Assembly: GCF_021390395.1 (NCBI RefSeq)
Contig: NZ_JAJUWT010000001.1
Location: forward strand, 434,001-498,000
Direction of reading: 5' to 3'
From: Saccharothrix sp. S26
GTDB lineage: Bacteria > Actinomycetota > Actinomycetes > Mycobacteriales > Pseudonocardiaceae
DNA: 64,000 bases
Shown here: positions 1 through 14,313 of the stretch, piece by piece
Numbering within the stretch: the first letter of the stretch is position 1
Layout of the letters: each line of letters opens with the position of its first letter
The notes under the pieces: model-generated
Told to the model about the DNA's origin: nothing
What the model saw: the letters and a program-made list of their open reading frames with translations, nothing else
Database searches by the model: none
Translations under genes and position numbers: made by a program

Positions 1-452
1 GCCAGTCCCAGCAGCTTCACCGCCCGTGCGCGGTCCTCCGGCGCCTCCCGTTCCGACAGCACCAGCTCCACCAGCGCCGGGTCGGCCAGGTGCGGCGTGT
101 GGCGGGGCGGTTCCAGCACCCGCAGGGTGATCGCGCAGCGCTCCAGCACCAGGTCGTCCAACGGGCGCGGGCCGTCCGGGCGTTCCAGCCACACGCGGCC
201 GGACGTGCCGACCGCCGCCTGCGCCGTCACCGCGACCGGCCTCGAGGCGGGCTTGCCGTCGGGACCAAGGCGCACCGGCGGCCTGCCGTCCAGCTCCACG
301 CCGACCACGCCGTCGGCCAACCCGGCCGTCGCGCGCACCACCTCGACCACCGTCGCACGGCTCTCCACCAACGTGTCGAAGTACGCGATCACCCGGATCG
401 CGGTCTCGGCGTCGGCGTCGAGGGCGGAGAGTTTGCGCAACAGTCCCCTCAT
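1..452 (-). CDS. PucR-like transcriptional regulator, N-terminal part only (cut by window edge)
   Basis: About 150 N-terminal residues are present; the C-terminus lies beyond the left edge. The start ATG is at 452. The protein opens MRGLLRKLSALDADAETAIR and continues with AIRVIAYFDTLVESRATV, an arrangement I associate with actinobacterial PucR-type regulators, which have an N-terminal sensor-like region and a C-terminal helix-turn-helix. The DNA-binding part is outside the window, so the family call rests on the N-terminal style alone. It is transcribed divergently from the esterase at 607. Confidence 0.55.
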   Translation of the reverse strand, partial: MRGLLRKLSALDADAETAIRVIAYFDTLVESRATVVEVVRATAGLADGVVGVELDGRPPVRLGPDGKPASRPVAVTAQAAVGTSGRVWLERPDGPRPLDDLVLERCAITLRVLEPPRHTPHLADPALVELVLSEREAPEDRARAVKLLGL

Positions 453-606
453 CGTCCCCACCCTAGCCACGGCGGATGTGGCCGGGGACCGGCGCGAACG
501 TCGGGTTCCGGGCGGCGGATCACCGACACGTGGCGGAGGTGCCCGCCCGCGCCCGCCGACCACACTCGCCGAAGACGCCCACCCCGTGACCGCAGGAGAC
601 GAACCC

Positions 607-1536
607 ATGGCCTACGCGATCGACCCGGAACTCGCGGCCGCCGTGCACATGCTGCCGGAAGTGGACCTGACCGACCTGTCCGCCGTCCGCGCGCTCATGG
701 CCGACCACGTCCGCGAGGCCGAGGTGGACGAGACCGGCGTGACGGTGACCGAGCGGGCGACCACCCGGGCCGACGGCACCGACCTGACGCTGCGCGTCTA
801 CCGGCCCGACGACGCCGCGCCCGCCGCGATCCTGGCCGTCCACGGCGGCGGGTTCGTCATCGGCAGCATCGACGCCGACCACGGCCGCAACGTGCGGCTC
901 GCCCGGCAGACCGGCGCGGTCGTCGTGGCCGTCGGCTACCGGCTCGCGCCCGAGACGCCGTTCCCCGGCGGCCTGGAGGACTGCTACGCGGGCCTGGAGT
1001 GGCTGGCGGCGAACGCGGTCGAGCTCGGCGTCGACCCCGACCGCATCGCGGTCAACGGGCACAGCGCGGGCGGCGGCCTGTGCGCGGCGCTGGCGCTGCT
1101 GGCCCGCGACCGGGGCGGACCGCGCATCCGCTTCCAGTTCCTCGGCGTGCCCGAGGTGGACGACCGGTTGGAGACCCGCAGCGCGCGCCATTTCGTCGAC
1201 ACCCCGGTCTGGGACCGGCGGCGTGCCGAGATCAGCTGGGACTGCTACCTGGGTCCGGGTCGGCGTGGCGGTCCGGACGTCTCGCCCTACGCCGCACCCG
1301 CCCGCGCCGAGGACCTCACCGGTCTGCCGCCGGCCTACGTGTCGGCGATGGAGTTCGACCCGCTGCGCGACGAGGCCGTCGCCTACGCGGTGCGGCTGAT
1401 GGACGCGGGGGTGCCGGTCGAGCTGCACGTGTTCAGCGGCACGTTCCACGGCTCGGTGCTGGTCGAGCACGCCCAGCAGGCGCAGCGGGAGCTGGAGGAG
1501 GAGGTCGTGGTGCTCCGCCGTGCGCTGGGCCTGTGA
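607..1536 (+). CDS. Alpha/beta-hydrolase, acetyl-esterase/HSL family
   Basis: 309-residue cytoplasmic esterase/lipase of the hormone-sensitive-lipase type. The oxyanion motif HGGGF lies near residue 81, the nucleophile elbow GHSAGG near residue 155, the acid in EFDPLRDEA near residue 250 and the catalytic histidine in the GTFHGS stretch near residue 280. These are the full HSL signatures. The ATG at 607 follows AGGAGAC at a good distance, which decides the start. There is no signal peptide. Substrate is unknown; the family cleaves short-chain acyl esters. It stands alone between a divergent regulator gene and a dead PhoD gene. Confidence 0.9.
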   Translation: MAYAIDPELAAAVHMLPEVDLTDLSAVRALMADHVREAEVDETGVTVTERATTRADGTDLTLRVYRPDDAAPAAILAVHGGGFVIGSIDADHGRNVRLARQTGAVVVAVGYRLAPETPFPGGLEDCYAGLEWLAANAVELGVDPDRIAVNGHSAGGGLCAALALLARDRGGPRIRFQFLGVPEVDDRLETRSARHFVDTPVWDRRRAEISWDCYLGPGRRGGPDVSPYAAPARAEDLTGLPPAYVSAMEFDPLRDEAVAYAVRLMDAGVPVELHVFSGTFHGSVLVEHAQQAQRELEEEVVVLRRALGL

Positions 1537-2420
1537 GCGACGGGTGGCGTTCACCCGGACTTGCAAACCCGCGCACGAGCGAAGGTGTGGTGAACCGGCG
1601 GACGCTGCTGCGCGCTGGTGCGATCGGTGCGGCCGTGGCGGTCGTGCCCGGCGGCGTGGCGTTGGCCCGCGGCGACCGGCCCGTGCCGACGCACGGCGTG
1701 CAGTCCGGTGACGTGACGTTCGACGGCGGTCTGGTGTGGACGCGGGCCGACCGGCCGGCGCGGATGCTGGTGCGGGTGTCGGCGGACCCGTCGTTCCGGC
1801 ACGCGCGGACCGTGCGCGGTCCGCTGCCGACGCCGGAGACCGGCGGCACGGGCCGGGTGCGGCTGCGCGGCCTGCCGAACGCGCGGGAGGTGCACTACCG
1901 CGTCGTCGCCGAGGACCTCGACGGCCGCACCCGCAGCGAGGCCGTGACGGGCAGCTTCCGCACCGCGCCGCTGGGCCGTGACGAGGTGCGGTTCGAGTGG
2001 TCCGGTGACACGGCGGGCCAGGGCTGGGGCGGCAATCCCGACCTGGGCGGCATGCCGACCTTCGGCGCGATGGCCGCCCGCCGCCCCGACTTCCTCATCA
2101 ACAGCGGCGACACGGTGTACGCGGACGGCCCGTCGCAGGAGGAGGTGACGCTGCCCGACGGGTGGGTGTGGCGCAACCTCGTCATCCCGGAGAAGCTGAA
2201 GGTCGCCGAGACGCTGGACGAGTACCGCGGCCAGTTCGCCTACAACCTGCTCGACCCGCAGTACCGGTCGTTCGCCTCGCGGGTGCCGATGATCGTGCAG
2301 TGGGACGACCACGAGGTGACCGGCAACTGGTACCCGGGCGAGATCGTGGACTACTGCTTACCTGGGGCACAGCAACACGCAGTCGATCACCACCTCTCTG
2401 ATCAAGCCGCGCCGACCCGG

Positions 2421-2651
2421 TCAGCTCTGGTGGACCAGCCGATCAGGCGCGGCCTTCGTGTCGAGCCAGGCCCTGGCCAACTTGCCCGCCGCCGCGCGGA
2501 ACACGCCATCGCGGTTGCCGTCGTCGGGCGTGATGGTCTCCGACCGCTTGTCCAGCACGAGGTACCGGTCCGAGCCGCCGTCGGTGTGGAACCGGTAGCG
2601 CGCCTCGGTCTCGGTCTCGTTCTCCTTGTGCAAGTACACGAGCATCGCCAT
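2421..2651 (-). CDS. Small hypothetical protein inside the phoD insertion
   Basis: 76 residues starting MAMLVYLHKENETETEARYR. The ATG at 2651 is preceded by GGAGGTGATC, an excellent ribosome-binding site that lies partly in the end of the upstream gene. It has a possible beta-rich N-terminus (YLVLDKRSETI) and a helix near GVFRAAAGKLARAWLD. No family is recognised. It is coupled to the gene at 2657..3055. Confidence 0.6.
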   Translation of the reverse strand: MAMLVYLHKENETETEARYRFHTDGGSDRYLVLDKRSETITPDDGNRDGVFRAAAGKLARAWLDTKAAPDRLVHQS

Positions 2652-2656
2652 CGCGA

Positions 2657-3055
2657 TCACCTCCAGGGTTCGCTGTAGTCCTCGTTGGACGCGGGCGGGA
2701 TCTGGGTCTCCCACCGCGATACGTCATTGGCCGCCGCGCGGGCTTCCCGGTACGAGGCATTCGGGTTCTGCCGCCAGTATCGTGCCGCGGCGAGTTCGTG
2801 TTCGAGCAGGGCGATGTCCAATGGCTGCGCCCGGCTTGATCGCAGCCTCAGCCACGCCTTCGCCATGTCGGGGTCGGGATCGAAGCGGGCCATGACCGTG
2901 CCGCCTCCGACCCGTACTCGGATCCGCCCCACCTGGTCACGCAACGCCTGCAAGCGGTCTGCCCGGCTGCGCATCCCCTCGACCCAGTCATCGATGCTGC
3001 GTTCGGCCTGCGCCGGGTCTCCGCTCAGCGATCCGTCCCAACGTGGCTCCGCCAT
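2657..3055 (-). CDS. Hypothetical protein inside the phoD insertion
   Basis: 132 residues, ATG at 3055, no strong Shine-Dalgarno. The N-terminal third (ERSIDDWVEGMRSRADRLQA) is predicted helical and faintly recalls the helical start of actinobacterial YbaB/EbfC-like proteins, but I would not assign it. The C-terminal half holds EHELAAARYWRQNPNASYRE. There is no signal peptide or membrane segment. Its stop is five bases before the start of the next small gene (2651), so the two form a bicistron. Both lie inside the interrupted phoD gene and look less GC-rich than their neighbours, which suggests they arrived together. Confidence 0.55.
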   Translation of the reverse strand: MAEPRWDGSLSGDPAQAERSIDDWVEGMRSRADRLQALRDQVGRIRVRVGGGTVMARFDPDPDMAKAWLRLRSSRAQPLDIALLEHELAAARYWRQNPNASYREARAAANDVSRWETQIPPASNEDYSEPWR

Positions 3056-3764
3056 GCGTCGGCTATAGCCGGACACCGTCGGGGAGATCACGCGATCGGG
3101 AGATTTCCACCGGATGAGCGTCTCGGCAGCGAGCGCGATTGCCTGGAGACCACAGAACGTCTGTATGCCCTGAACCGACGCTGACGCTGCCGCAGTACAC
3201 CGAGAAGCGGGTGGCCGTGCTGGCCGCGCGGGCGTTCCACGAGTGGCAGCCGATCGACCCCCGGCAGGCGGTGGACGGCCGGGGGTACCGCAAGTTCCGC
3301 CGCGCGACGGCCGGGGCGTGGTGCTGGGTGCGGCGCAGGCCCGGTGGCTGGTTGACTCGCTGGACCGCAGCCGGGCCACGTGGAAGGTCATCGCGGCCGA
3401 CCTGCCGATCGGCCTGACCGTGCCGGACGGTGCGGACGTCGAGAGCGTCGCCAACGGCCTGCCGGGTGCGCAACACCGTGTGGCCGACCGCGGACGTGCA
3501 CTACACGGCGGCGCACCACTACTCGCCGGAACGGGCGTCGTTCCAGGACTTCGACCCGTTCTCGCGCTGGGCCCGACGTTCGGCCCGGAAGCGGTGTCCG
3601 TCAACGCGCCGCCGGCGGCCAACACCAGCCCGTTGGACGGCTTCCAGCACTTCGGGGAGGTCCCCGTGACGCGCGACGGCGAGCTGACCGTGTGGCTGCG
3701 CGGCATCAAGGGCCGGTCCCTGTGGAGCAAGACCCTCCAGCCCGATCGCCGGTGACGTAAGGGT

Positions 3765-3780
3765 CTGCAAGGACTTGCAG
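3765..3780. promoter_or_regulatory. Perfect inverted repeat, probable LacI-family (MalR-type) operator, distal site
   Basis: CTGCAAGGACTTGCAG is a perfect 7-2-7 inverted repeat about 100 bases before the amylopullulanase start. The half-site CTTGCA matches what is known of maltose/starch operators bound by MalR-type LacI regulators in Streptomyces. A second site lies at 3854..3869. Confidence 0.65.
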
Positions 3781-3853
3781 CCGTCTGGACCTTGTCCCGG
3801 TGGAGATCGTCGTGGTTTCGTGCACCTCGCCCCGGCTCGACGTCGGGGCGGGT

Positions 3854-3869
3854 TTGCAAGATCTTGCGA
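3854..3869. promoter_or_regulatory. Second palindromic operator directly before the amylopullulanase RBS
   Basis: GCAAGATCTTGC (3856..3867) is a perfect palindrome within TTGCAAGATCTTGCGA, ending only a few bases before the AAGGAGG ribosome-binding site. It shares the half-site of the repeat at 3765. Two sites about 88 bases apart would suit cooperative repression of the starch-degrading gene. Confidence 0.65.
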
Positions 3870-3882
3870 CAAGGAGGTCGCG

Positions 3883-9398
<5,516 letters not shown>

Positions 9399-9402
<4 letters not shown>

Positions 9403-10040
9403 TGGTCGGCCAGCTCGACGCGTGACCGGACGTCCTCGGCGCGCAGGATGCGGAACCCCCGCTCCTGCGCGCCGAGCACTTTCAGGAACCCGGGGCTGGT
9501 CTCCATCACGTAGGCCTCGACCGCGTCGTCCCCGACCTCGATCCGCTCCAACGGCACCCACGGCGTGCCCACGACCGCCGCCACCACCAACGCCACCGCG
9601 CCCACCACGTACCCGAACCGGCGCAGCACGAAGTCCATCTGAGCGTGCAACCGCCGCATCCGCTCCACGAACACCAACAGCACCGTGAGCACCAGCGCGC
9701 CGACCGGCACCCACCACCGGTGGTACGAGAGCACGTGCGCCACCAGGAACGCCAGCAACACCGCCACCGCCAGCGGCGCCGCCCGCGACCGCCTCCCGAC
9801 CGCGTAGAACACGGTCAACGGCACCATCACGACCAACAGCACACTGCTGATCCACGCGTCCGCCATGAACGTCCCCAGGAACAGTCCCGGCGCGTCCTCC
9901 AAGTCCAACGTGTGCAGCAGCGCGAACGCCGTGTGCCAGTCATAGTGCGACACGGCGAGCAGCCGCAGCAGGACGAACAGCACCGCGGCGCCGGTGAGGG
10001 TGCTCCCCAGGTGGGGTTTCTCGGTGGCCACGGCCGGCAC
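9399..10040 (-). CDS. Hypothetical multi-span membrane protein
   Basis: 213 residues, GTG start at 10040. About four or five hydrophobic helices are visible (for example [70 protein letters not shown]), followed by a soluble C-terminal tail of about 55 residues. I do not recognise the family. It is convergent with the amylopullulanase (four-base overlap) and divergent from ndk. Confidence 0.75.
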
Positions 10041-10103
10041 TATCGCAGCTCCGGCTACCCTTTACCGAGTTGCACAATCCCGTACGAAGGAGTACTGACC
10101 GCC

Positions 10104-10514
10104 GTGAGCGAGCGCACCCTGGTCCTGGTCAAGCCCGACGGCGTCAGCCGCGGCCTGGTCGGCGAGGTCATCTCCCGCATCGAGCGCAAGGGCCTGCACC
10201 TGGCCGCGCTGGAACTGCGCACCGTGGACCGCGCGACCGCCGAGCAGCACTACGCCGAGCACGACGGCAAGCCGTTCTTCGCCGACCTGGTCGAGTTCAT
10301 CACCGGCGGCCCGCTGGTCGCGATGGTGGTCGAGGGCACGCGGGCGATCTCGGCGTTCCGCCAGTTGGCCGGCGGCACCGACCCGGTCGAGAAGGCCACG
10401 CCCGGCACGATCCGCGGCGACTTCGGCCTGGAGGTCCAGTTCAACCTGGTCCACGGCTCGGACTCGCCGGAGTCGGCCGAGCGCGAGATCAAGCTCTGGT
10501 TCCCGAACCTCTGA
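10104..10514 (+). CDS. ndk: Nucleoside diphosphate kinase
   Basis: 136 residues, the usual length. It transfers the gamma phosphate from ATP to NDPs through a phosphohistidine. It opens [20 protein letters not shown]. The active-site histidine is in [13 protein letters not shown] near residue 117, and [10 protein letters not shown] is present. The GTG at 10104 has GAAGGAGT upstream. A strong hairpin (10532..10559) ends the transcript. Confidence 0.98.
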   Translation: MSERTLVLVKPDGVSRGLVGEVISRIERKGLHLAALELRTVDRATAEQHYAEHDGKPFFADLVEFITGGPLVAMVVEGTRAISAFRQLAGGTDPVEKATPGTIRGDFGLEVQFNLVHGSDSPESAEREIKLWFPNL

Positions 10515-10531
10515 CGAGGCGTGAACCGCCG

Positions 10532-10559
10532 CGGCCCGGGCCTCACGAGGTCCGGGCCG
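10532..10559 (+). terminator. Hairpin terminator after ndk
   Basis: CGGCCCGGGCCT, loop CACG, AGGTCCGGGCCG: a 12-pair stem with one G-U pair and no U-tract. It abuts the TAGTCT hexamer of the next gene's probable leaderless promoter. Confidence 0.75.
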
Positions 10560-10572
10560 TAGTCTTCGGGCG

Positions 10573-11046
10573 GTGACCTACACGATCCTGTTCCAACGGG
10601 TCCGCCCGGGCCGGACGTTCCTGGAGACGTTGGACGAGCTCAACGCCGCCTACGACGCGGACGCCGAGCCGACGCCCATGAACCTCACGGCCGACCACCG
10701 CGCGGCCTGGGACCGGATCACGCGGCGGGTGTCGGAGGACGCCGACCGCGTCGAGCTCGAAGAGTTCCGCTACAGCCTGAACCTCTGCTGGTACGGACCC
10801 GCCGGCAGCCTGATGCTCGACTACGACGGCGAGTCGGCCTCCATCGACATCACCTACCGCTACCCGGGACCGGCGGCGCTGCCGATCATGACGCGGGCCT
10901 ACCGGGTCGCCCGGGTGGTCGAGCACGAGAGCGGCTTGGAGGGCTACGACGCCGTGGTGGGCCAGTCCGTGGCGACCGGTGACGTCGGCAAGGCCGCGGC
11001 AGCTCTCGGCGGCACGTCGGGCTGGGCCCAGACCACCCTGACCTGA
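10573..11046 (+). CDS. Hypothetical cytoplasmic protein
   Basis: 157 residues, opening MTYTILFQRVRPGRTFLETL. It has no membrane segment or signal peptide and no family recognised; the central part (WYGPAGSLMLDYDGESASID) looks beta-rich. GTG at 10573 lies exactly seven bases after TAGTCT, consistent with a leaderless transcript. Its end is four bases from the convergent GNAT gene. Confidence 0.75.
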   Translation: MTYTILFQRVRPGRTFLETLDELNAAYDADAEPTPMNLTADHRAAWDRITRRVSEDADRVELEEFRYSLNLCWYGPAGSLMLDYDGESASIDITYRYPGPAALPIMTRAYRVARVVEHESGLEGYDAVVGQSVATGDVGKAAAALGGTSGWAQTTLT

Positions 11047-11050
11047 CGTC

Positions 11051-11644
11051 CTAGCTCCGGCTGAGAGAAGGGCGCGCGGGCGACGAGCCCAGACCTCCCG
11101 GCGCGGAGCCGTGCAGCACGACGCCCTCGCGGTGGCCCAACGGCAGGTACATGCGCACGTCGTCGAACCGGAAGTCGCCCACCGCGATCACGTTCGGCAG
11201 GCGGCCCCACTCGCGGAAGCCCAGGCTCTCGTACAGCTGGATCGCGCCGTGGTTGTTGCCGCGCACGCCGAGCGTCAGCATCTCCAACCCGGCCGCGCGG
11301 GCGTGCTCGATCACCGCGCCCACCAGCCGCGCGCCCAGCCCCAGGCCGCGGGCGGCCGGGTGCGCGGTCACCCGCCGCACCTCGGCCATGTGCTCGAAGA
11401 CCTCGCTCTCGGACCGCTTCCACGTCGCCGTGCCGCGCAGCACGCCGTCCACGCGCGCCACGACGAGCGCACCGTCACGGGGCGACGCGAGCACGCCGTC
11501 CAGCCACGCGTCGGTCTCGGCGCGCCCCGGCGGGGCCTTCCAGCCGATCGCGCCGCCGGCGGCCACCACGGCGTGCAGCACCTCGTGCACCTCGGCCCGG
11601 AGGCGTTCGTCGGCCTCGGTGGGCCAGCTCAGGTCGATCTCCAC
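11051..11644 (-). CDS. GNAT-family N-acetyltransferase
   Basis: 197 residues, GTG start at 11644. Acetyl-CoA-binding motif A is visible as VRRVTAHPAARGLGLGARLV (Q/RxxGxG/A type), then LGVRGNNHGAIQLYESLGF. The substrate is unknown. It is transcribed divergently from the ABC exporter, which starts 56 bases away. It could act on a compound exported by that system, but only adjacency supports this. Confidence 0.85.
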   Translation of the reverse strand: MEIDLSWPTEADERLRAEVHEVLHAVVAAGGAIGWKAPPGRAETDAWLDGVLASPRDGALVVARVDGVLRGTATWKRSESEVFEHMAEVRRVTAHPAARGLGLGARLVGAVIEHARAAGLEMLTLGVRGNNHGAIQLYESLGFREWGRLPNVIAVGDFRFDDVRMYLPLGHREGVVLHGSAPGGLGSSPARPSLSRS

Positions 11645-11700
11645 CGCGCCACCCTAAAACGGTTCCGAGAATGTCGGACCTCGCCGCTAACGTGACGAAC

Positions 11701-12621
11701 GTGACCTCCACCCTCGTCCACGCCAGGGGCCTGACCAAGCGCTTCGGCTCCTTCGAAGCCGTCCGGGGCATCGACGTGGAGGTGAGCAAGGGCGAGGCGT
11801 TCGGCTTCCTGGGCCCCAACGGCGCGGGCAAGTCCTCGACCATGCGGATGGTGTCGTGCGTGTCCCCGCGCACGGGCGGCGAGCTGCGCGTGCTGGGCCT
11901 GGACCCGGACACCGACGGCCCGCGGATCCGCTCCCGCATCGGCGTGGTGCCGCAGCAGGACAACCTCGACACCGAGCTGACCGTCCGGCAGAACCTCCAG
12001 GTCTACGGCCGCTACTTCGGCCTGTCCCGGTCGGCGGTGCGGGAGAAGGCCGTCGAGCTGATGGAGTTCGCCCAGCTCAGCGACCGCGCCGACGCCGAGG
12101 TGGAGCCCCTGTCGGGCGGCATGAAGCGGCGGCTCACCATCGCCCGCTCCCTGGTCAACGACCCCGACCTGCTGCTGCTCGACGAACCGACCACGGGACT
12201 GGATCCGCAGGCCCGCCACCTGCTGTGGGACCGGTTGTTCCGGCTCAAGCAGTCCGGCGTCACGCTGATCATCACCACGCACTACATGGACGAGGCCGAG
12301 CAGTTGTGCGACCGGCTGGTGGTGATGGACGGCGGCCGGATCGCGGCCGAGGGCTCGCCGTCGGAGCTGATCCGCCGCTACTCGACGAGGGAGGTGCTGG
12401 AGCTGCGGTTCCCACCGGGTGAGCAGAGCGGCGACCAGGTGCGCGACCTGGCCGAACGGGTCGAGGTGCTGCCCGACCGGGTGCTGCTCTACACCCCCGA
12501 CGGCGAGGCGGCGCTGGCGGCGGCGCACGCGCGGGGCGTGCGGCCGGTGTCCAGCCTGGTGCGCCGCAGCACGTTGGAGGACGTGTTCCTGCGCCTGACC
12601 GGCCGGACGTTGGTGGACTGA
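11701..12621 (+). CDS. ABC transporter ATP-binding protein (DrrA/daunorubicin-resistance type)
   Basis: 306 residues if started at the GTG at 11701; an ATG at 11671 is in frame. I prefer 11701 because TAACGT (11688..11693) lies seven bases upstream, a leaderless arrangement, and ATG 11671 has no ribosome-binding site. Walker A is GPNGAGKSS, signature LSGGMKRR, Walker B LLLLDEPTTGLD, followed by TTHYMDEAEQLCDR. The C-terminal extension of about 80 residues is typical of DrrA-like proteins. It powers the two permeases encoded directly downstream; the cargo (drug, lipid or glycolipid) cannot be told. Confidence 0.93.
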   Translation: MTSTLVHARGLTKRFGSFEAVRGIDVEVSKGEAFGFLGPNGAGKSSTMRMVSCVSPRTGGELRVLGLDPDTDGPRIRSRIGVVPQQDNLDTELTVRQNLQVYGRYFGLSRSAVREKAVELMEFAQLSDRADAEVEPLSGGMKRRLTIARSLVNDPDLLLLDEPTTGLDPQARHLLWDRLFRLKQSGVTLIITTHYMDEAEQLCDRLVVMDGGRIAAEGSPSELIRRYSTREVLELRFPPGEQSGDQVRDLAERVEVLPDRVLLYTPDGEAALAAAHARGVRPVSSLVRRSTLEDVFLRLTGRTLVD

Positions 12622-12622
12622 G

Positions 12623-13411
12623 GTGGACGCGCACGTCCTGGGCCCGTGGCGGGCCGCGCTGATCGCCGTGGAGCACCAGTGGACCTGGTACCGCCGCAAC
12701 TGGCGGGCCACGGTGATCTCGAACTTCCTGCAACCCGTGCTGTTCCTGCTGGCCATGGGCGTCGGGTTCGGCTCGCAGGTGCGCGAGGGCGCGGCCACCG
12801 GCGGCCACCCGTACCTGGTGTACCTGGCACCGGCGCTGCTGGTCATCACCGCCGTGCAGAACGCCGTCTTCGAGTCGACGTGGGCGGTGTTCTCGTCGTT
12901 CAAGTGGCAGCGCACGTACCTGGCGATGGTGTCCACCCCGGTCACGCCGGCGCAGGTGCTGCACGGCCAGTTGCTGTGGATCGCGTTGCGCCTGGCGTCG
13001 GGCACCGCGGTGTTCCTCGCCATCGCCGCGGCCCTGGGGGCGATCACCAGCCCGTCGGCGGTGCTGGCCGTGCCGTTCGCCACGCTGGCGGGCATGGCGT
13101 TCAGCGCGCCCGTGGTCGCCTTCGCCGCCACCAGGGAGAAGCCGGACTCGTTCAACGCGGTCTTCCGCTTCCTGGTGATGCCGATGACCCTGTTCACCGG
13201 CGGGTTCTTCCCGTTGAGCCAACTGCCCGGCTGGGTGCACCCGCTGGCCTGGCTCACCCCGGTCTGGCACGGCATCGAGCTGGCCCGCGGCGCGACGTTC
13301 GGCACCCTGCGCCTGCTGCCCGCCCTGGGCCACGTCGCCTACCTGTCCGCCCTGGTCGCGCTCGGCGTGGTCCTGGGCCGCCGCTACTTCCGCCGGAGGC
13401 TGGCCGTATGA
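12623..13411 (+). CDS. ABC-2 type permease, first subunit
   Basis: 262 residues, GTG start one base after the ATPase stop. Six membrane segments are visible, including FLQPVLFLLAMGVGFG, YLAPALLVITAVQNAVFES and YLSALVALGVVLGRRYF, in the ABC-2/DrrB layout. It pairs with the next permease. The stop overlaps that gene's ATG (ATGA), so the three genes are translationally coupled. Confidence 0.92.
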   Translation: MDAHVLGPWRAALIAVEHQWTWYRRNWRATVISNFLQPVLFLLAMGVGFGSQVREGAATGGHPYLVYLAPALLVITAVQNAVFESTWAVFSSFKWQRTYLAMVSTPVTPAQVLHGQLLWIALRLASGTAVFLAIAAALGAITSPSAVLAVPFATLAGMAFSAPVVAFAATREKPDSFNAVFRFLVMPMTLFTGGFFPLSQLPGWVHPLAWLTPVWHGIELARGATFGTLRLLPALGHVAYLSALVALGVVLGRRYFRRRLAV

Positions 13412-14271
13412 CCAACGAGACCTCCACCGCCGACGTGGCCGCGCCGAGCAGGCCGTTCGCCTCGCGCACCGGCGCGGGCCTGCTGCTGCGGCTGGTCCCG
13501 CCGGGCCTGTACGCGGGCCGCGCGCACGTCCTGGTCGAACGGTCGTACCTGGTCAGCACCCGGGCCTGGATGTCGGTGCTCTCCGGCTTCTTCGAGCCGC
13601 TGTTCTTCCTGTTCTCGCTCGGCTACGGCCTGGGGCAGCTCGTCACCACCGTCGAGGGCCCCGCCGGTCCCATGTCGTACGCCGCGTTCGTCGCGCCCGC
13701 GCTGCTGGCCGCCTCGGCGATGAACGGCGCGGTGTTCGAGGCGACGTTCAACTTGTTCTTCAAGTTCAAGTACGCCAAGACCTACGACGCCGTGCTGGCC
13801 ACCCCGCTCGGCCCGGTCGACATCGCCGTGGGGGAGGCCACGTGGTGCCTGATCCGCGGCGGCCTTTACTCGGCGGGCTTCATCGTGGTCATGCTCGGGT
13901 TCGGGCTGGTCGGCTCGCCGTGGGCGCTGCTCGCCCTGCCCGCCTGCCTGCTGGTCGCGCTGGCGTTCGCGGCGGTGGGCATGGCCGCGGCCACGTTCAT
14001 GCGCTCGTGGCACGACTTCGACCTGGTGCAACTGGCCGTGATGCCGCTGTTCCTGTTCTCGACCACGTTCTACCCGCTGTCGGTCTACCCGGGCTGGTTG
14101 CAGGCCGTGGTGCAGTGGACGCCGCTGTACCACGCGATCGAGCTGATGAGGGCGCTGACCACGGGGTACGTCGGCTGGGGCGCGTTGGCGCACGTCGCGT
14201 ACTTCGCCGTGATGGCGGTCGTCGGGGTGGTGGTCGCCGCGCGCAGGCTCGGCAAGTTGCTGCTGACCTGA
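13408..14271 (+). CDS. ABC-2 type permease, second subunit
   Basis: 287 residues with an N-terminal cytoplasmic stretch of about 40 residues and six membrane helices (for example FFEPLFFLFSLGYGLGQLV and PLFLFSTTFYPLSVYPGWLQ). It is homologous to the preceding permease, so the exporter is probably a heterodimer of two permeases with an ATPase dimer. ATG at 13408 overlaps the previous stop. Confidence 0.92.
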   Translation: MTNETSTADVAAPSRPFASRTGAGLLLRLVPPGLYAGRAHVLVERSYLVSTRAWMSVLSGFFEPLFFLFSLGYGLGQLVTTVEGPAGPMSYAAFVAPALLAASAMNGAVFEATFNLFFKFKYAKTYDAVLATPLGPVDIAVGEATWCLIRGGLYSAGFIVVMLGFGLVGSPWALLALPACLLVALAFAAVGMAAATFMRSWHDFDLVQLAVMPLFLFSTTFYPLSVYPGWLQAVVQWTPLYHAIELMRALTTGYVGWGALAHVAYFAVMAVVGVVVAARRLGKLLLT

Positions 14272-14313
14272 CCTGGTCCAACACTGGACGGACCCCGAGC
14301 ACCGGAGGTCGTC

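Larger units (their letters stand above)
1587..3755 (+). pseudogene. phoD: PhoD-type phosphodiesterase/alkaline phosphatase, disrupted
   Basis: The 5' part (GTG at 1587 or 1590) encodes a Tat-like leader (NRRTLLRAG), an N-terminal beta domain, NSGDTVYADGP and VQWDDHEVTGNWYPGEIVD, all PhoD metal-site signatures. Homology stops near 2353. It resumes near 3187 with QYTEKRVAVLAARAFHEW, which in intact PhoD proteins follows the EIVD segment directly. About 0.83 kb carrying two minus-strand genes sits between. The 3' part is itself damaged: pieces such as VLGAAQARWLVDSLDRS, VRNTVWPTADVHYTAAHHYS and SPLDGFQHFGEVPVTRDGE lie in different frames, with segments missing. The gene cannot make a working enzyme. 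An intact PhoD is at 60784..62343. Confidence 0.88.

Noticed and set aside
2353-3190. The phoD interruption as an insertion sequence
   Set aside because: No transposase, terminal repeats or target duplication could be found; kept as an insertion of unknown mechanism.
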